Assembly (NCBI RefSeq): GCF_034702125.1
Contig: NC_085857.1
Location: 51,139,278-51,203,277, forward strand
Direction of reading: 5' to 3'
From: Engraulis encrasicolus
Taxonomy: Eukaryota; Chordata; Actinopteri; Clupeiformes; Engraulidae
DNA: 64,000 nucleotides
Below are positions 1 to 26,100 of this stretch, piece by piece. The number at the start of each line of letters is the position of its first letter. The stretch's first letter is position 1. The position numbers and the translations under genes are program-made. The notes under the pieces were generated by a model, which was not told where the DNA came from, did not search any database, and saw only the letters and a list, made by a program, of their open reading frames with translations.

Positions 1-36
1 CCCGGGTCTGAATGAAAGTGCAGAGGCCCTGCGCGC

Positions 37-54
37 GCGCGCACACACACACAC

Positions 55-125
<71 letters not shown>

Positions 126-126
126 C
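37..126. repeat. (CA)n microsatellite
   Basis: Almost uninterrupted CA dinucleotide run with a short GC-alternating lead-in. The next ~580 bases (127-708) show no exon or repeat that I recognise. Confidence 0.95.
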
Positions 127-708
127 TATTACGTTATTTGTTAGCTTGTCCGTGATGTATATATGTATATAGACATACAGTATGTTGCCTTGGAACCTTC
201 AAAAACTGATAAGCGATTACTGCTTCTTTAACATGAGCTTTAACCTTTGAAAATATTTGTTTGTACTCTGATATTTTATTATTTCTATTGTAAATAAAGT
301 GTTGCCTTTTGTATATTTTCTTCAATTCTCTTTGTATTATGATGTGTGCTGGTATATCAGAATCAAATAAGATCATTTTATTGACAGTTTGTTTGCACTT
401 TCCCTCCCAATGGGACCATGAATCCACTTCTAACACTGCCCCGAGTGGTCAAACCTTGTCAGTGCTAGTGCAAAGTGCAAACTGTTGTGAGGTGAACAGA
501 CAGTAATGTCCATAAGATTGCATTCAAATCTCACACCAATCTATTTAAGCCAAGTGCAGACTCAAAATGTAAAAGGTCAATGTAAAGAAAGGTTTAAACG
601 CACACTGATGACCTCCCTTTTAATCCCTTTTCATTTCGAGATGATTCGAGCCAACACGGCCCATTCACCGGATTTTAATCTGGGGTGTACTCATTTTTGT
701 GGACAATG

Positions 709-1497
709 TTTAAAGATGGCCTCTCAATGTCATTTAATTAATATTGCTGTGTTCCCCATTGCTATTGAATGTGTTACGCGTTGATCCTATTTCAAAAAAC
801 GTTCTGGTTGCTTTGTTTCAAGACGTTTTTGCAAGCTGGCAAGGTGGCTTGTGGAGAAACGAGAGAGTGTTCCGTGTTTCTCATGTAAATGCGTCTCTGA
901 TTGGCTCACTCCTCCTGCTCTCGTGGAAACGCGTCTCTGATTGGCTCAGTCCTCCAGTTCTTGGAGAGAATGTAATGGGAAACAGAGTCGCCACTTCCCC
1001 GGGTGGTACTGCACTATAGGGGCGCCAACGGAGGCGTGCAGGCTCCATTCAGGGCTGTGCTCTTTCGACAGCGACCCCTAGGCGAGCTGCAGGCACGGAG
1101 CAACCAGAGTGAGCTGGCTTTATGTATGAGGCTTTGTGCTGTGTGTGTACCTGAGAGTAGCAACCAGCTGATAGCTAAGCTAAGCTATGTTTCGGGCCAC
1201 CAGACGTTGCTTGTTTTGAAAACAAGCAGAAAAAATTACTCAACATGTTTTTAGATAAATGGGTCGATATAAACCTTTGTGGGCAACGCCTTCTTTCGAC
1301 GTGACGAAACACAGAAAGGCTTTCGTGATTCGCTCGTTTCTCTGCATTATTTATGTTAATTGGGAAACGCCGGGAAACACAGCCAGGAGAGTTGACGCAC
1401 CGCTATGAGAGCCTTGCAAGTGAGTTTAACTTGGGGTGACCGTCCGATCTTCGAAAGGAGTGAGTAAAACTGAGTTTATCGGAAGTTGGCCTTTAAA
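709..1497 (+). mobile_element. ~790-bp dispersed repeat, copy 1 (TTAA-type ends)
   Basis: This segment reappears as its reverse complement at 11021-11811. Both copies end in TTTAAAG / CTTTAAA, which fits a TTAA-target (piggyBac-like) non-autonomous element; the superfamily is an inference. Inside is a short direct repeat built on CTGATTGGCTCA, giving two CCAAT-box-like sites. No protein is encoded. Confidence 0.75.
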
Positions 1498-1789
1498 CAT
1501 TAATGTCTTTATTTTGATTTTTTTCTGAGTGAACATGAAATTTAAACGTATATGTTGTTAAAAATTCACTAATCATTGTGTCAAAGTGAAATTTCTTCAA
1601 TGATCTCCTATGAAAAGATATACTCACAAATCTGCAAAAATGTGAGGGGTGTACTCACGTGATATACTGCATGTCTAACAGAGTGCAGAGGCCCACTGAA
1701 ACAGGAAATGGCTTTTTTACACCTCCTTTAGTGCCACAGTCATACAAACATACAGACAGTGTGAATGGAATGCAAAGAGGTGGTTAAAT

Positions 1790-1858
1790 GTGTTGCTCTG
1801 CATTTGTGCACTGTAGGACACACTGACTGTGCTGGCAGTGGGGAACAGAAGCAGAAAG
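1790..1858 (+). other. Possible 5' non-coding exon of gene A
   Basis: A stretch ending in a good donor (AAAG|GTAAGA at 1859) resembles the segment ending at the donor at 15396 upstream of gene B and at 29196 upstream of gene C. Shared features are a TTGCTCT start, GTGC.CTG and GGACnnnCTGAC. The 5' end and the promoter cannot be set. Without a transcript this remains a prediction. Confidence 0.35.
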
Positions 1859-1947
1859 GTAAGAATGTGTGTGTTCAGACAAGACTATCTATTATAAATG
1901 TGCTTGAATAGCAGTGACCTACTGTAGTCACACAAGACTGTGTAAAA

Positions 1948-2143
1948 ATGGCTACGTTTACTTGACGTTTTTAATTCAGAATTAATTATTCCGAATTAAA
2001 TAGTTCTGTCGAGTTTACTTTGATCTTTCATTTAATTCCGAATCATGAAGTGTTTACTAAACATATTCAAAGCGGCCTTAAGCTTTATTCTGAATTAAAG
2101 TGACTTAATTCTGAATTACTGTAAATGTCTCATGTAAACATAG
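1948..2143 (+). mobile_element. Small inverted-repeat MITE (GTTTACnTGA family)
   Basis: Starts near CTACGTTTACTTGA and ends near TCATGTAAACATAG, with TTAATTCnGAATTAA-rich sequence between. The same motifs bound a longer related segment at 7339-8262 in gene A. Non-coding. Confidence 0.5.
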
Positions 2144-2278
2144 TCAATGTATTACTAAAGATGACCATATGCAATTCCATAGAAGTGTAGCATCTTAATA
2201 GGTTGTAAAGCGTGATCCTGAACTGTGTTTGATGGGCGTATTTCAGAATCTGGAGTTCATGATAATGACACTGGTACA

Positions 2279-12022
<9,744 letters not shown>

Positions 12023-12065
12023 CTGCTTTAGTCGGCCCGGCCCCAGGAAAATATGACCTGGGCTG

Positions 12066-12374
12066 CGTTTCCCAAAAAACTCTTAAGTAGTACTTAAGCC
12101 CAAGTAGTACTTAAGTATAAGGGGCCGTCTAGGCAATATATCAGAAATAGGTCTCACATCATCACTAAAGGTTTATACATACACTATTTTACCTCACACA
12201 TGCACTTGGCGCAACCATTTTTTTGCGTGTGCGAGAAAAAATATTGTATCTAGACCTATAAAATGATTGTATGCATAAACTGTTAGTGATGTGGTATATT
12301 GCCTAGGTGGCCCCTCATACTTAAGTACTACTTAGGCTTAAGTATTACTTAAGGGCTTTTGGGAAACGCAACCC
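12066..12374. mobile_element. Inverted-repeat MITE just 3' of gene A
   Basis: Left end TGCGTTTCCCAAAA with CTTAAGTAGTACTTAAG; right end CTTAAGTACTACTT...TTTTGGGAAACGCA. The arms pair over ~70 bp including GGCCnnCTAGGCAATATA. Located in the probable 3' UTR of gene A. Confidence 0.7.
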
Positions 12375-12397
12375 TGGCTCTTGCCAGGCGGTAGTTT

Positions 12398-12610
12398 AGT
12401 AGTCGTGGCCTAATGGTTAAGGAGGTGGATGACAGGAGATCTTACAGCCTTACCTCTCCATACACCTTCATCCATCCATTAGCTGAGGTGACTCTTAAGC
12501 AAGGCACCTAACACCACTTTGTTTCGGCAGCTGTAACCTATGTCATGTTAATACTGTAAGACGTTTTGGATAAAATCATCAGCTAAGTGTAATGTAATAT
12601 AATGTAATGT
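12398..12610 (+). mobile_element. tRNA-derived SINE, plus orientation
   Basis: The head GTGGCCTAATGGTTAAGG is an RNA polymerase III A-box-like sequence. The body has CAAGGCACCTAACACC. The tail TTTTGGATAAAATCATCAGC is followed by (TAATG)n. TAGTTT on both sides is a possible short target duplication. Not a tRNA gene: there is no cloverleaf and it carries a retroposon tail. Confidence 0.82.
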
Positions 12611-13382
12611 AGTTTGCCGAAACGCAGCCAGATGGGGTAAGTCAGGATACAGGTCAAAGTCACTTGAGAGGGCCGCCAGACCCAATACAGACATCTTATA
12701 TGAGTGGCGTCAAATTTGGTCCCCCTCGCTCACTGGTTCCTGAACCACTGAGCTTGTAAATAAAATCTTTTGAAAAACAGAGGCATAACAATCACGTTTT
12801 TCCAATAATGATGTCATGCAATATACATGTATGGTACATGTGCAGTATACTATGAGTTTGTAGCTATTATGGATTGAAAGCTTTGCACATCTTACTTGTT
12901 GAAATTGATTGCAGGTAATGCCATCTTTATGTTTTAACAAAGTTTGTTAAATTACTTGTATGTTATAGCTGAGTTTTAACTACAATTTGATGCTCAAAAG
13001 CAAAGTTTTCTATTAAAAAACAAAACAAAATGAAATAAAGAAGTGTTTTGTGTTTCTCCCGACACATGATCCCTGAAGTAATTGCATGTATACATCCTTC
13101 TTGATAGTCTACCAGCAAGTAGATCTTTTTTCATGAACACAAAGTGATAAGGATTACATTGGCAACAGAACAGGTGTGGGCTGTGGTGTGTACAGTCCAT
13201 GTTATGTTAGCCTGCTATTTTGCTTTTATTATTATTATTTGTAAGACTCAATAGTGTCCCTGGTGGTCAAATGCTGACAATGCAGCATTTAAGTAGCACC
13301 ACAGAGAAGAGAACAGACACCTGAGATCCTACAGAGGGAGCTACTGAGCTGATGGAACATCCACATATCTTTTGTGTCTACA

Positions 13383-14113
13383 CATTACATTACATTGCAT
13401 TTGGCAGACGCTTTTTAACCAAAGCAACTTACAATCGAGGACATAATCATAGCCAACATCATTAGCAGGATCAAAGTGCACAGCAAATATACAGTACAAT
13501 AAGTGCAGATGCTAAGTATGGTTAGTTTTTTTTCTCTGAAGTACATTAGCTTAGGGATATCCCCTTAATGCACGCTGTACCTCCTGTGCCACGATGTAAT
13601 AGACATTGAAAGTTTACTATAGTATACACTATGACAGTGTGACAGTATGACTCTATAACAGTGAACAGGGCCTTTAGAAATACATTACGACTTGGTCATT
13701 GCCATTCTGGTAACAGCTAATTTATAATGCCGTGTCTTAAGTAGAGTACAGACACCCACACATCATACTATTGAGTCTTGGGGCAGCTCAAGCATTCGTG
13801 TGGATTGTCACGGAAGAGAAGAGTATTTACTTGCTTCTTGAAGGCTGAAAGAGATGTGCCTAGTTTTGCTGCCTCTGGGAGTTTGTTCCACCACTGAGGA
13901 ACAACGATGTGGCCAGGACAGATGGCTTGTGTTGGAGGAGCGTAATTCTCTTCCAGGAACATAAGTCTTTAGTATGTCGTTCAGATAAGCCAGAGCCATT
14001 CCTGCAGTGGTTTTGTAGTAAGGGTCAAGGCCTTGTGCTTGATCCGGGCAATGATCAGAACTCGATGAATAGCGGAATAGAGGTAACATGGGTCCTAAAA
14101 CCAGTATGGGCAC
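13383..14113 (-). mobile_element. 3' end of an L2-clade LINE (degenerate)
   Basis: On the minus strand, 14113-13768 keeps a frame-broken RT carboxy-end: ALAYLNDILKTYVPGRELRSS, then WWNKLPEAAKLGTSLSAFKK. These match the YLxDLLxxYxPxRxLRSS ... WNxLP ... LSxFK pattern of L2/Rex1-type LINEs. The 3' UTR runs to a tail AAAAGCGTCTGCCAAATG + (TAATG)n at 13383. The tail matches that of the SINEs nearby. Confidence 0.65.
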
Positions 14114-15334
14114 AACTTCAAATGATTGTCTTTAAACGTGTAAGACTCAATATTGACCCTGGTGGTCACATGTTGACAGTGCAGTAAGTAGCTCCACAGA
14201 TGAGAGAACAGACAGCTGTTAAATACAATATAAACTGCAATGAATAAATATGTCTGTCATTTTTATTGGTTTTTAAAATCTGGTTAATACCCCATTCCAT
14301 TAGTTGGCAAATATCCATTATTCTTGGGTCAGAATTAGGGCGATGTGTAAGTTGTTTTGTTGCAGAATTTCCGTTCTGTGGGGGCTTACAGGAGCCTGAA
14401 GCCTAGAGATTCCTGGCCATCTTACAGTAATCTGGCACTGCATGTGACATCCTGCAGGGGGAGCTACTGAGTGGAGGAAGGCCTTTTATTTTAGGCTACA
14501 GCACTGCATCAGTTCCAGTAAGTGACAGTAAACTGAGCACTTGTGGCAACAATCTCACTCTGCAACAATTGGTCTGAGGTCTGAAATCAAAGGGAAACTT
14601 AGTCTTATCTGTCCAACGATATAATTGTAATGTTGTGCAGTTTCATATTTATATGAAATATCATGTGTTTTGTAAAGTAATCTAATTACATTTGCAATAC
14701 AATTAAAGTTATATTTCCGGAGATCTAGTGAAGGTGAGGTTTGTTGTAAAGGTGGCCGCCAACATAGGCCTTAAGTGCAGGGGGAAATCTTGGTTTATGT
14801 ACATGTTTATGTCCTTAGAGGACATTATAAAACTTCAAGTGGCTCTGTGAATGAAAAAGGTTCCTCATTCCGGCCACTAACTAAACATGACCAAAAATGA
14901 AATTGTTAATTGGCAACATCCGCCTGCATATCCAATACATAGACATAAACATTTCAAGGTTTGTTTCCTGTCTGTCTCACAGTCTGTCACAGACTGTCTC
15001 ACAGTCTCACAGAAGATGTGCATTGTGTGTTGAAATGGGTTACCAATGGGTACAACATTCAGTATGCTGCATATTGACCAAACCACACAGGATGCTACTG
15101 CACATGAAGGTGAGGGGCTATTGTGACAGGGTTAATTGTAAAGAAATGTGAATTACTCTAAACAACAGACATTAATCTCTTTCTTTCTCATACAAACACT
15201 GTATTCTAATGAGTGCTGTGGCTGGAATCTGCATGATATCTGCTATTTAAAGTGCTTTCTACAAATACCACCCTTTCAGACCCTCACCCCGACCGCACCC
15301 CTCTGCAGCTTGTAATGCATGCAACTTAAGGGAT

Positions 15335-15395
15335 GTGGTTAAACCTATTGCTCTTCAATTGTGCTCTGAGCAGGACTGACAGAGTTAGCAGCGGG
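15335..15395 (+). other. Possible 5' non-coding exon of gene B
   Basis: CAGGACTGACAGAG...GCGGG|GTATGT gives a donor at 15396. The segment is conserved in C (donor 29196) and partly in A (donor 1859). The 5' end is not defined. Confidence 0.35.
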
Positions 15396-16263
15396 GTATG
15401 TCTGCAAGATTTTAACTGCTGCTCCATCTCTTGCAATAACAATGTCTGTCAGGTCAGTCTGGTACGATCATGTTGTATTCTATTTGTTTGTCTATCTGTT
15501 TTTTATCAGTCTGATTTCTGTGTTTAAAATGACAGTGTAAATGTTGTATGATGTGGTGATAAAATGTTCTTCATGTTTTTGATGAAATTTGTATCATACG
15601 TACAAGGCGTTGCCGTCTTTCTCGATTGTTTAGTAGGCCTATGTGTCATTTGGAATACTAAAATCAATTCCCATGCACTTCCTCATCACATCACCTTCCA
15701 TACCTGTTTACAATCAGCAATCACCACACCACAAGAACACACATGATACAAGTATGTGATTTATGAACAGATGATTTGATGAAGTGAGTTCAGAAGAAAT
15801 CCCTTTCATTGGTTGCTTGATATTTTACAGTGGGTTAGCACAACTTTTTGCAGTATCAGGGTACATTTGTTGCCACACATCTGACTCTGAAAACAATAGT
15901 GCAGTATTTAACAACACATCATCTAGTAAGTGGAATACTGAACAAGGTATTCTCTAGGTCATGCTGAGTATACTGTTTTACCATATGCACATTAGTTTTC
16001 AAATGGTTACACCAATTCAAATCATGGCTTCTGTGTGTCATTTGACAAAAAAGTATTTTTAGAAGACAGTACATCATTTTGAGAGAAGATGCTCATTGGG
16101 TGGTTTCGCCCATTGTGTGTCAGTATTTGGATTTGTGTGTATAGAGAGTTTGAGAATCTGAGAATTTGAGAAGTGATTCAATATGAAAATCTATAATATG
16201 CTGACATGCTAATTAGTTAATGGGAATCTTTCAACCATATTTCAGGACCCCCTGTTCACAATA

Positions 16264-19363
<3,100 letters not shown>

Positions 19364-19667
19364 GAGAACAAGAGAAACATGTCACATCTCATCGATATCA
19401 GTGTAAATACACTTAGTATGTAGGCTTTTTTATGGCTGTGCTCCTATTTACATCAGTGTAGCTCCATTTCATCATTAAGTTATACACTTTACAGTTTATG
19501 TGCAAAACTGCACTATGGAATTTAAAAGCCAGGATGCCATATCTGTCAGTCTGACATATCTGTACATAGAGTGTGAGTTTATCATGAATTCAAATTTTCT
19601 GTAGTGCCTATTTTACTTCAATTCCAGGCCTACATTCAATTTTATATTTCTTACATGTTTCTTTTTG

Positions 19668-19744
19668 AATAAATGAATATAGCTGTTTTGCAACTGTTAT
19701 TTGATTCTCAGAAGCAAGAATACCAGTAAAGAATTACCAATAAA
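19668..19744 (+). terminator. Poly(A) signals of gene B
   Basis: AATAAA at 19668-19673 and again at 19739-19744, 305-380 nt after the second stop codon. The same sequence occurs in the gene C block at 38086, displaced there by insertions. Confidence 0.6.
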
Positions 19745-20518
19745 AACAAAATAGCCTATAGAAACTATTGTGGTTTTACTCAAACATAACCCCAATGCTC
19801 TACAACATTGACAAGTTCTCCATGATACCAATCAATGTGCCAGACCTATGGTGAACACATAGGGTAAGGACTATATTGGTTTATGTTGGCTGCAGATCAG
19901 GTCGTGACTGTGGTTGGCTGTAGTGTGTCCAGGGCTGGATTAATGCACAGACCAGATATGGCTTCAGCCTATATTTGCAGTAGGCCAGTTACCATCCACC
20001 ATCTGGAACAAGGAGATAAGCAACGAGAATCTGGAGAATGGGTGCCATAACAGACTATTAGGGCCTATTTTGTGAATCTGAAACTCACTATTGCTGTAGA
20101 ATTCAACAGGGTTTAACCTATCTTGAATATATATATATATTCTTGAATATTTATGCGTGGAACTCTATCTTGTAACTCAAGCAGACGAATAACAACAGCC
20201 ATGTTGTCCGAATAACGCATTTAAACCTCCTCCAGGGGTGGCTTAAATTAATCAGGCAATGCAGGTTTATCCTTGGGTTAAGCACTCACAACATATAAAG
20301 AACGTATAAAAGTATGTGATAAAGTATATATAAATAATTATATATACATGATCAATGTAAAATAATTACTGACAAGGAATATGATTTAAAAAATAAATAC
20401 AGTAAAATATGAAGGTATGAATTATATGAGGAGAAAAATAAACAATATCAGGGCTTTTAATATTTGTAAGATTATATTTGTTATGTTCCAGCTTGTAGAA
20501 AATAGTATATCATTCATT

Positions 20519-20885
20519 TTAAAGGTACACTGTGCAGGAAATGGTGAAAAAAGGTACTGCAACTAAGCTGCTCATTGAAATTGGGTTGTCTATTGCCAAA
20601 TTTGATCTTTACATGAAAGTTTACGAAGTATTAAACAAATATTTTCAAGCATGGTCTAAGTAGAGTCATTTTTGCAGCCAAAAATGTATATTTTGGGAAA
20701 TTCAAAATGGTGGACCATGGAGAAGATCCCCATTTTCATGTATGATAAGTGCAATTTTCTCAGTCATATTGAATACTTAGAATTTGATGCTGGTGGTAAG
20801 TATTCATGGAAAAGGTAACATTAGTGAATGGGCAGCAAGAATTCTGGAAATAAACAACTAAAAATCTCACACAGTGTCCCTTTAA
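20519..20885. mobile_element. TTAA-flanked MITE
   Basis: Begins TTAAAGGTACACTGTG and ends CACAGTGTCCCTTTAA. The terminal inverted repeat and TTAA at both ends fit a piggyBac-like non-autonomous element. The rest of 19980-21220 is AT-rich with no exon recognised. Confidence 0.75.
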
Positions 20886-21221
20886 CAAATGACTATGCAT
20901 GGCAAACAATATAAAGCAAGTTCAAATGGAAAATATTTGTTGTTTAAATATATACAGACCACACATAGGAAAGGGGCGAATTCATTCTTAAATCGAATAT
21001 CTCTAGTGACTCAATAACTTGGTTAAAATCTGAGATGTTACGTAGGCATTAGACTGGAATAACTAAACACGTTTTATGTGGTTGACAATGTTTTTTTTAT
21101 CTTGAATTTAGATAGAAATGACAGTAAAAAAATTAGGCAACCATTTCAGCTGACATTCGTAAAAACATACTGAGAGCAACATATGCATTTAACATGTAAC
21201 ATGATGACCTATAGTCCTATA

Positions 21222-23048
21222 TCGTCGGCTTGCTACCAAAACCGCCTAAGTCCGATTTTGGGGTTTTCGGAAAACAGGGAAAAACTAAGCACCAAAGGGG
21301 GCGCCAAACATCAGTGGCGGTTCTAGGAAATCTGAGACCCTGGGCAAAGAGCAATTGTGAGTCCCCCCTAATCATTTTGGTCAAAGGAGATTTTTGCAGA
21401 ACTCCCCTTTTTTACTCCCCTACCACATCTGCATCATCCTGTCATCATGTGTGTGTCATTGGTCCACTACAAACAGTACCAAGATGTTAATTTATTTTCT
21501 TTATTTATTTTGAGTGAAGCTGCAAGTCAAACATGAAATGGCTCCTAAGGAAAACAAAACACTTTAAAATTAATTATTTGAAGCAGCAAAACAAGAACAA
21601 TGCACTGCACATTATTTTGATAGTTATACTATTCTTTTTTATTTTTATTCCAAACTTTGATCCTGGATATGGTGAATGATTGAAATATTTTTGTAGACCT
21701 TGTAACAATCTAGCATGCTATGTATTAAGATCATTATGTCTAACTGTTTAACTTAAACACTTAAGGGTTTCTTTTGCCTTAAGACATGTAAATCTAGCAT
21801 GCTGGTATATATCATGTCTACCAGCAGATTTATTTTACTTTCTAGCACTTTCAGTCACATTAGTTTTCAATGAAACATTATTTGCATTTTCATCCAAAGT
21901 ATAACTCTTTTTGTCATTGTGCCAGAGCAATTGCCACAATGGTAATGCATACATTGCTCATATCAGGTCAGACACCGACTGCATTGCCACACAGAGTAAG
22001 CCATGCAGTGACGCCCAATCTCCATGTTGAGGTCCCATCAGTCATGGAGGAGGATGAAGGGGTGGGGCACTTCTTTGGTCCTTGTACCTCCTCACGAACT
22101 GTCTCCTCCTTGTTTATCATCTTTGCTTAACTTCTGCTCTTCTCCATGCTCATAGAACTGCCCCACCCTCCCAACCTTGCCCATGACCGAGGTAACCTGG
22201 TCATAGAACTGTGCCCCGCCCACTTCAACACCATGACCGTGCCATTCAGAATATGATATAGAGGCACTACTGGATACCTTACACATTGGACTTGGTCATC
22301 CTATTGTGTATGCAATAATGCATTGCACTAGTGACATCAGCCCATTGCTATTCAAAATCTACATTATGAAAAATTACAATAGGATACAATATATCAGATT
22401 GCTATAAGACAATGCAGTCTATGGCAGTCTTCTATAAATCTGTGATAACATCAAATAAAGTACATGATTAACGATTGCCGAATTCGTGTCAAGGTTACAA
22501 CTATTAATTAATGTAGGGCTACAACCATTGTGTGATAAGATTATCTCAGACAGATGTCTAAGGATGAAGTTTTAAAACATGGCCCTTGTCTTTGAAGAGA
22601 GAGAGAGAGAGAGAGAGAGTCAGAAAAAAAACTCTCAACAGATGTAAATAAAAGGCTTCTTGCATCAAAAATGGCTAAGTCAAGTTACCCAAGTAATTCA
22701 CATTGGCAGAACAATTGTGCACAGGGCCCCAGGATGAATAGATAGGGCCCCCATACCACCTGCCAAGATCAAAATAGGGCCCCTACCCCTGCCACCTGCA
22801 GGAGGGCCCTAGGCCTACAGGCGAATGCCCTCCTTGTCCTCCCTATAGCTACGTCCCTGGTCATTCATTTTCTCATAGGCAGTGTGTGACTTTATACATA
22901 CAGATTTTTGACTCTGGTGACTGTTGTGATTGATCAATGAACCTGGCAGAAAGGCAGGGTGATGCAGCTGTGGTAGGGGAGTAAGTTTATGCAAAAATCT
23001 CATTTCGACCAAATTCGGACTTAGGCGGTTTTGGTAGCAAGCCGACGA
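21222..23048. mobile_element. 1.83-kb TIR element, TA-flanked, next to gene D
   Basis: TCGTCGGCTTGCTACCAAAA at the left is matched inverted at the right end; the inverted match continues through CCGCCTAAGTCCGA. TA flanks both ends (21220-21221, 23049-23050). Nested inside is a GGGCCC-rich segment (~21313-22860) beginning CAGTGGCGG and ending near ACGTCCCTG, hAT-like in appearance. No transposase frame seen. Confidence 0.7.
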
Positions 23049-23101
23049 TATACATTTAACATGAAGAGGACGTTACACACAGGAGAGGGTGTGTGTTGAG
23101 T

Positions 23102-26100
23102 TCAGACGATGTCTTCAGCCCCCTCCACGTCATCATAGACGTCTTGGTCTCCAATGTCCTGCATTTCAATCTCCTGAACACCAGGGGTCAGCACCTCCTC
23201 CACTTCATCAGGAACGTCTTCACCTCCAATGTCCTGCATTTCCATNTCCTGACCACCAGGGGTCAGCGCTCCTCCTCTGCTCCTCAGCTTGAGCCAGATC
23301 ACAGTAGCCACCAGCCCCAGCAGCACACAGCCCAGCAGTGGACCGTACGCCCTGTAGAAGGGAGAGTGCACCCCAAACGGATCCCTGTACACCAGGCGGA
23401 TGCTGCCCTCCCTACACCAACAACACGTCAGCCAGTGAGGAAACTGTCTCCATGTGAACACCGCGCTGTCCTCTGCTGTGAGGTTGGAGATGGTCAGAGT
23501 GGAATTGAGTCTGTTCACACTTACTCGACCTCTCAACTGTCCGGCATTTGTTGCCCAGTACAGTTTTCTGTTGATGGTCGTGTCATTTGAAATGCAGGGA
23601 AGGGTTACATTCTTTCCCTCGTGGGTGAAGAGATGTGGCTCATACCTCCCTACTTCTCCTCCATAACTCAGGCACTGGTCCTCTCTCCATATTGTACAGA
23701 TTAACCCTTCATCAGACATGCCATGCAGGGTGACCCTAGAGCTGTTGAGGTCCAGCTGCAGTCTGCCCTTCAGATCCTCCACCAGTGGCTCCAGAGAGGA
23801 ACTGCTGTCCAACACCACAGAACTGTCATCGTTCCTGTAGATATGAATTGCAATTTGTTACAGGCATACATTGTGCAAGTACCTGTTGAATCAGAATATT
23901 TGATTACATTATCCATAATCTGCATTATCTTTACAGCACTAGATAAATGCCTCTGAGAGCTCTGAGCATTTGGATTGCAAGATATTACCAATAAATATTA
24001 CATTGCAGAGGAAACTCAGCCACATCAATACATTAGCCAGCACACAATTCATTTCTATTCTATGCAATTTCTTTGTATTAACCACATACCTGTATTTCAT
24101 CAGTAAAATAGTGGCAAGATCAATTAATAACAATTAATAACAATTATTTTTTTTAAAAATCTGAGAATTTAAATAGGCTGGAATAATTGCATTTGTTCTA
24201 TTTGAGGTGCAAGTTCAAGGTGTCAAGTTTTATGTGGTTGAAAATGTTTGTGATCTTGAAATTAGATAGAAATAATGCTAATTGTTTAGTAATCCATGAA
24301 GTCTGAAAGCAGATGCATGTTAGATTCAAAGCAGATTCATCTTAGCTTTTCTGCAGACATTCATAAACACATACCAAGTTCAAGTTCAAGTTCAAGTTCA
24401 AGTACTTTTATTTGTCTCCAGGGCTGTAGTGGAGGGTAAACGCACGTAAACGCCGTTTACGCACCTCTGGAATTTAGGAAATAGCGTTTACCCACCTCTA
24501 TTAGCGTTTACCCACCTCTAAATAGCGTTTACGCAGCTCTTAATGGCAATTACGCACGTCAAAGTTCCCTGCGCCTTGTGATCTGCCGTTGGAATAATCC
24601 AAAATAAATTTGGTGTCATTTAAAAAATATTGTTGAACATACTTAACGCTTTAGTAGGAATCATTTTCATCCACTCCAGGTTTCTCTCTACCGTTCGCAA
24701 ATTAGTCACGCCCTTCTCATGAAATCTAGCCACTTCGCAACGTTTGTCCGAAAGAAGTAGAACTAGGGGACAAGCCAGTGCGCCCCATGTTTACAAGCGA
24801 AAGCGCATCTGCCCGCCGGTTCTACGGACGGCAATGCCGATAGAAACGCAAATGCACGTTCGCGGTGGAGTTGGGGAAAAAATCCCGCGTGTGAAGCCAG
24901 GTATGAAAGTAACCTAACACAGGAGTAAGCCTAGTAACGCCACCAAATCCATCATTTAGGGAGGTACAAGTTTTGTTACACCTTGTCACGACTTAGCCTA
25001 AAAATTATTTCATGATCTGACATGTCCAAGTTATTTGCAAAAGCAATTTCTCAGAGCTAGAAGGACTCATTCCTGAGTAAAGAAATTATAAGCTTCTTCT
25101 TCATCAGCTTCTTCTTCTGTCTATTTCCTTTGCAGTTATTGATAACGCTGTATGGGTTAGCTTATGAATGGTAGGTAAAACCACAAATGCTGTGTTTTTT
25201 ATATTTAGTTTCCAATGTTATAGCCTAATGCCATTCATCTTTGTGGGGAATGGCTGAGATGGGCCTACAGTACATGATGGTGAATCTATTTTTAAAAACC
25301 TAATGCAGAAAGTGGAATAGGCCTATGAAATTGAGCTGCATTGTTATGCTGTTGAGCTACTCCAATATAGGTGTTAGGCCTGGATTGTAGCAAAGGCACA
25401 CTGCATCATATGATCACACAAATTATGTGATAGGCCTATAGGCCTAACTGAAGAGATTTTAATTGTCATTTATAGTAGACAAATGAATGTGCATGGCAAA
25501 AAGTTCTAGTGGCTTTTAAACAAATTACCATTTTGGATGCGTTGATACCGATACTTTATAGGCCTACTATCATGCCTGGCCTCATACCCATTTTCATACC
25601 TGTAGATACACAGATACACCGATGATACACGCGTCGCGTCGCGTCACGGTGTGTCTGATCAAAAAAATCATAGTTTACCCACCTCTAATTTGACCACTAC
25701 AGCCCTGTTTGTCACATACATGGTAATTGTAGTGAAATGATGATGGGGTCATCAGCTCTGCATCTTAAAAAATAAAAAATAAAAATTAAAAATTAAAGAA
25801 GTAAAGTAAAAAAGGAAATAAAATGTGAGAAATAAGTTAAAGAAAATTACCAAGAGCAACATATGCATTTTAGCATTTGACCTGATGGTAGTATGTCTGC
25901 ATTTAACATCAAAAGGATGCCTGTAGTCGTAGCCTACCTGTACACCCTGAGAATGGTGCCGTTGCCCAGGGTTACATTCGGCCTACACAGCTCCACACTG
26001 CTCACATATGCCACTCTCTCACTAGGCACAGGAGTATTAGCATTTCTGTTGAAAAAATTAGCCATTTCCTGAGCACAGATGATAAGTTGGTAATCGTCTT

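Noticed and set aside
12403..12425. Possible tRNA gene
   Set aside because: The A-box-like head belongs to a SINE with a LINE-type tail; no cloverleaf can be drawn.
23093..23590. 165-codon plus-strand open frame
   Set aside because: Antisense shadow of gene D exon 2, which has Ig, TM and splice support on the minus strand.
24376..24405. TTCAAG tandem run as a regulatory array
   Set aside because: A five-unit hexamer microsatellite next to a hAT insertion; no evidence of function.
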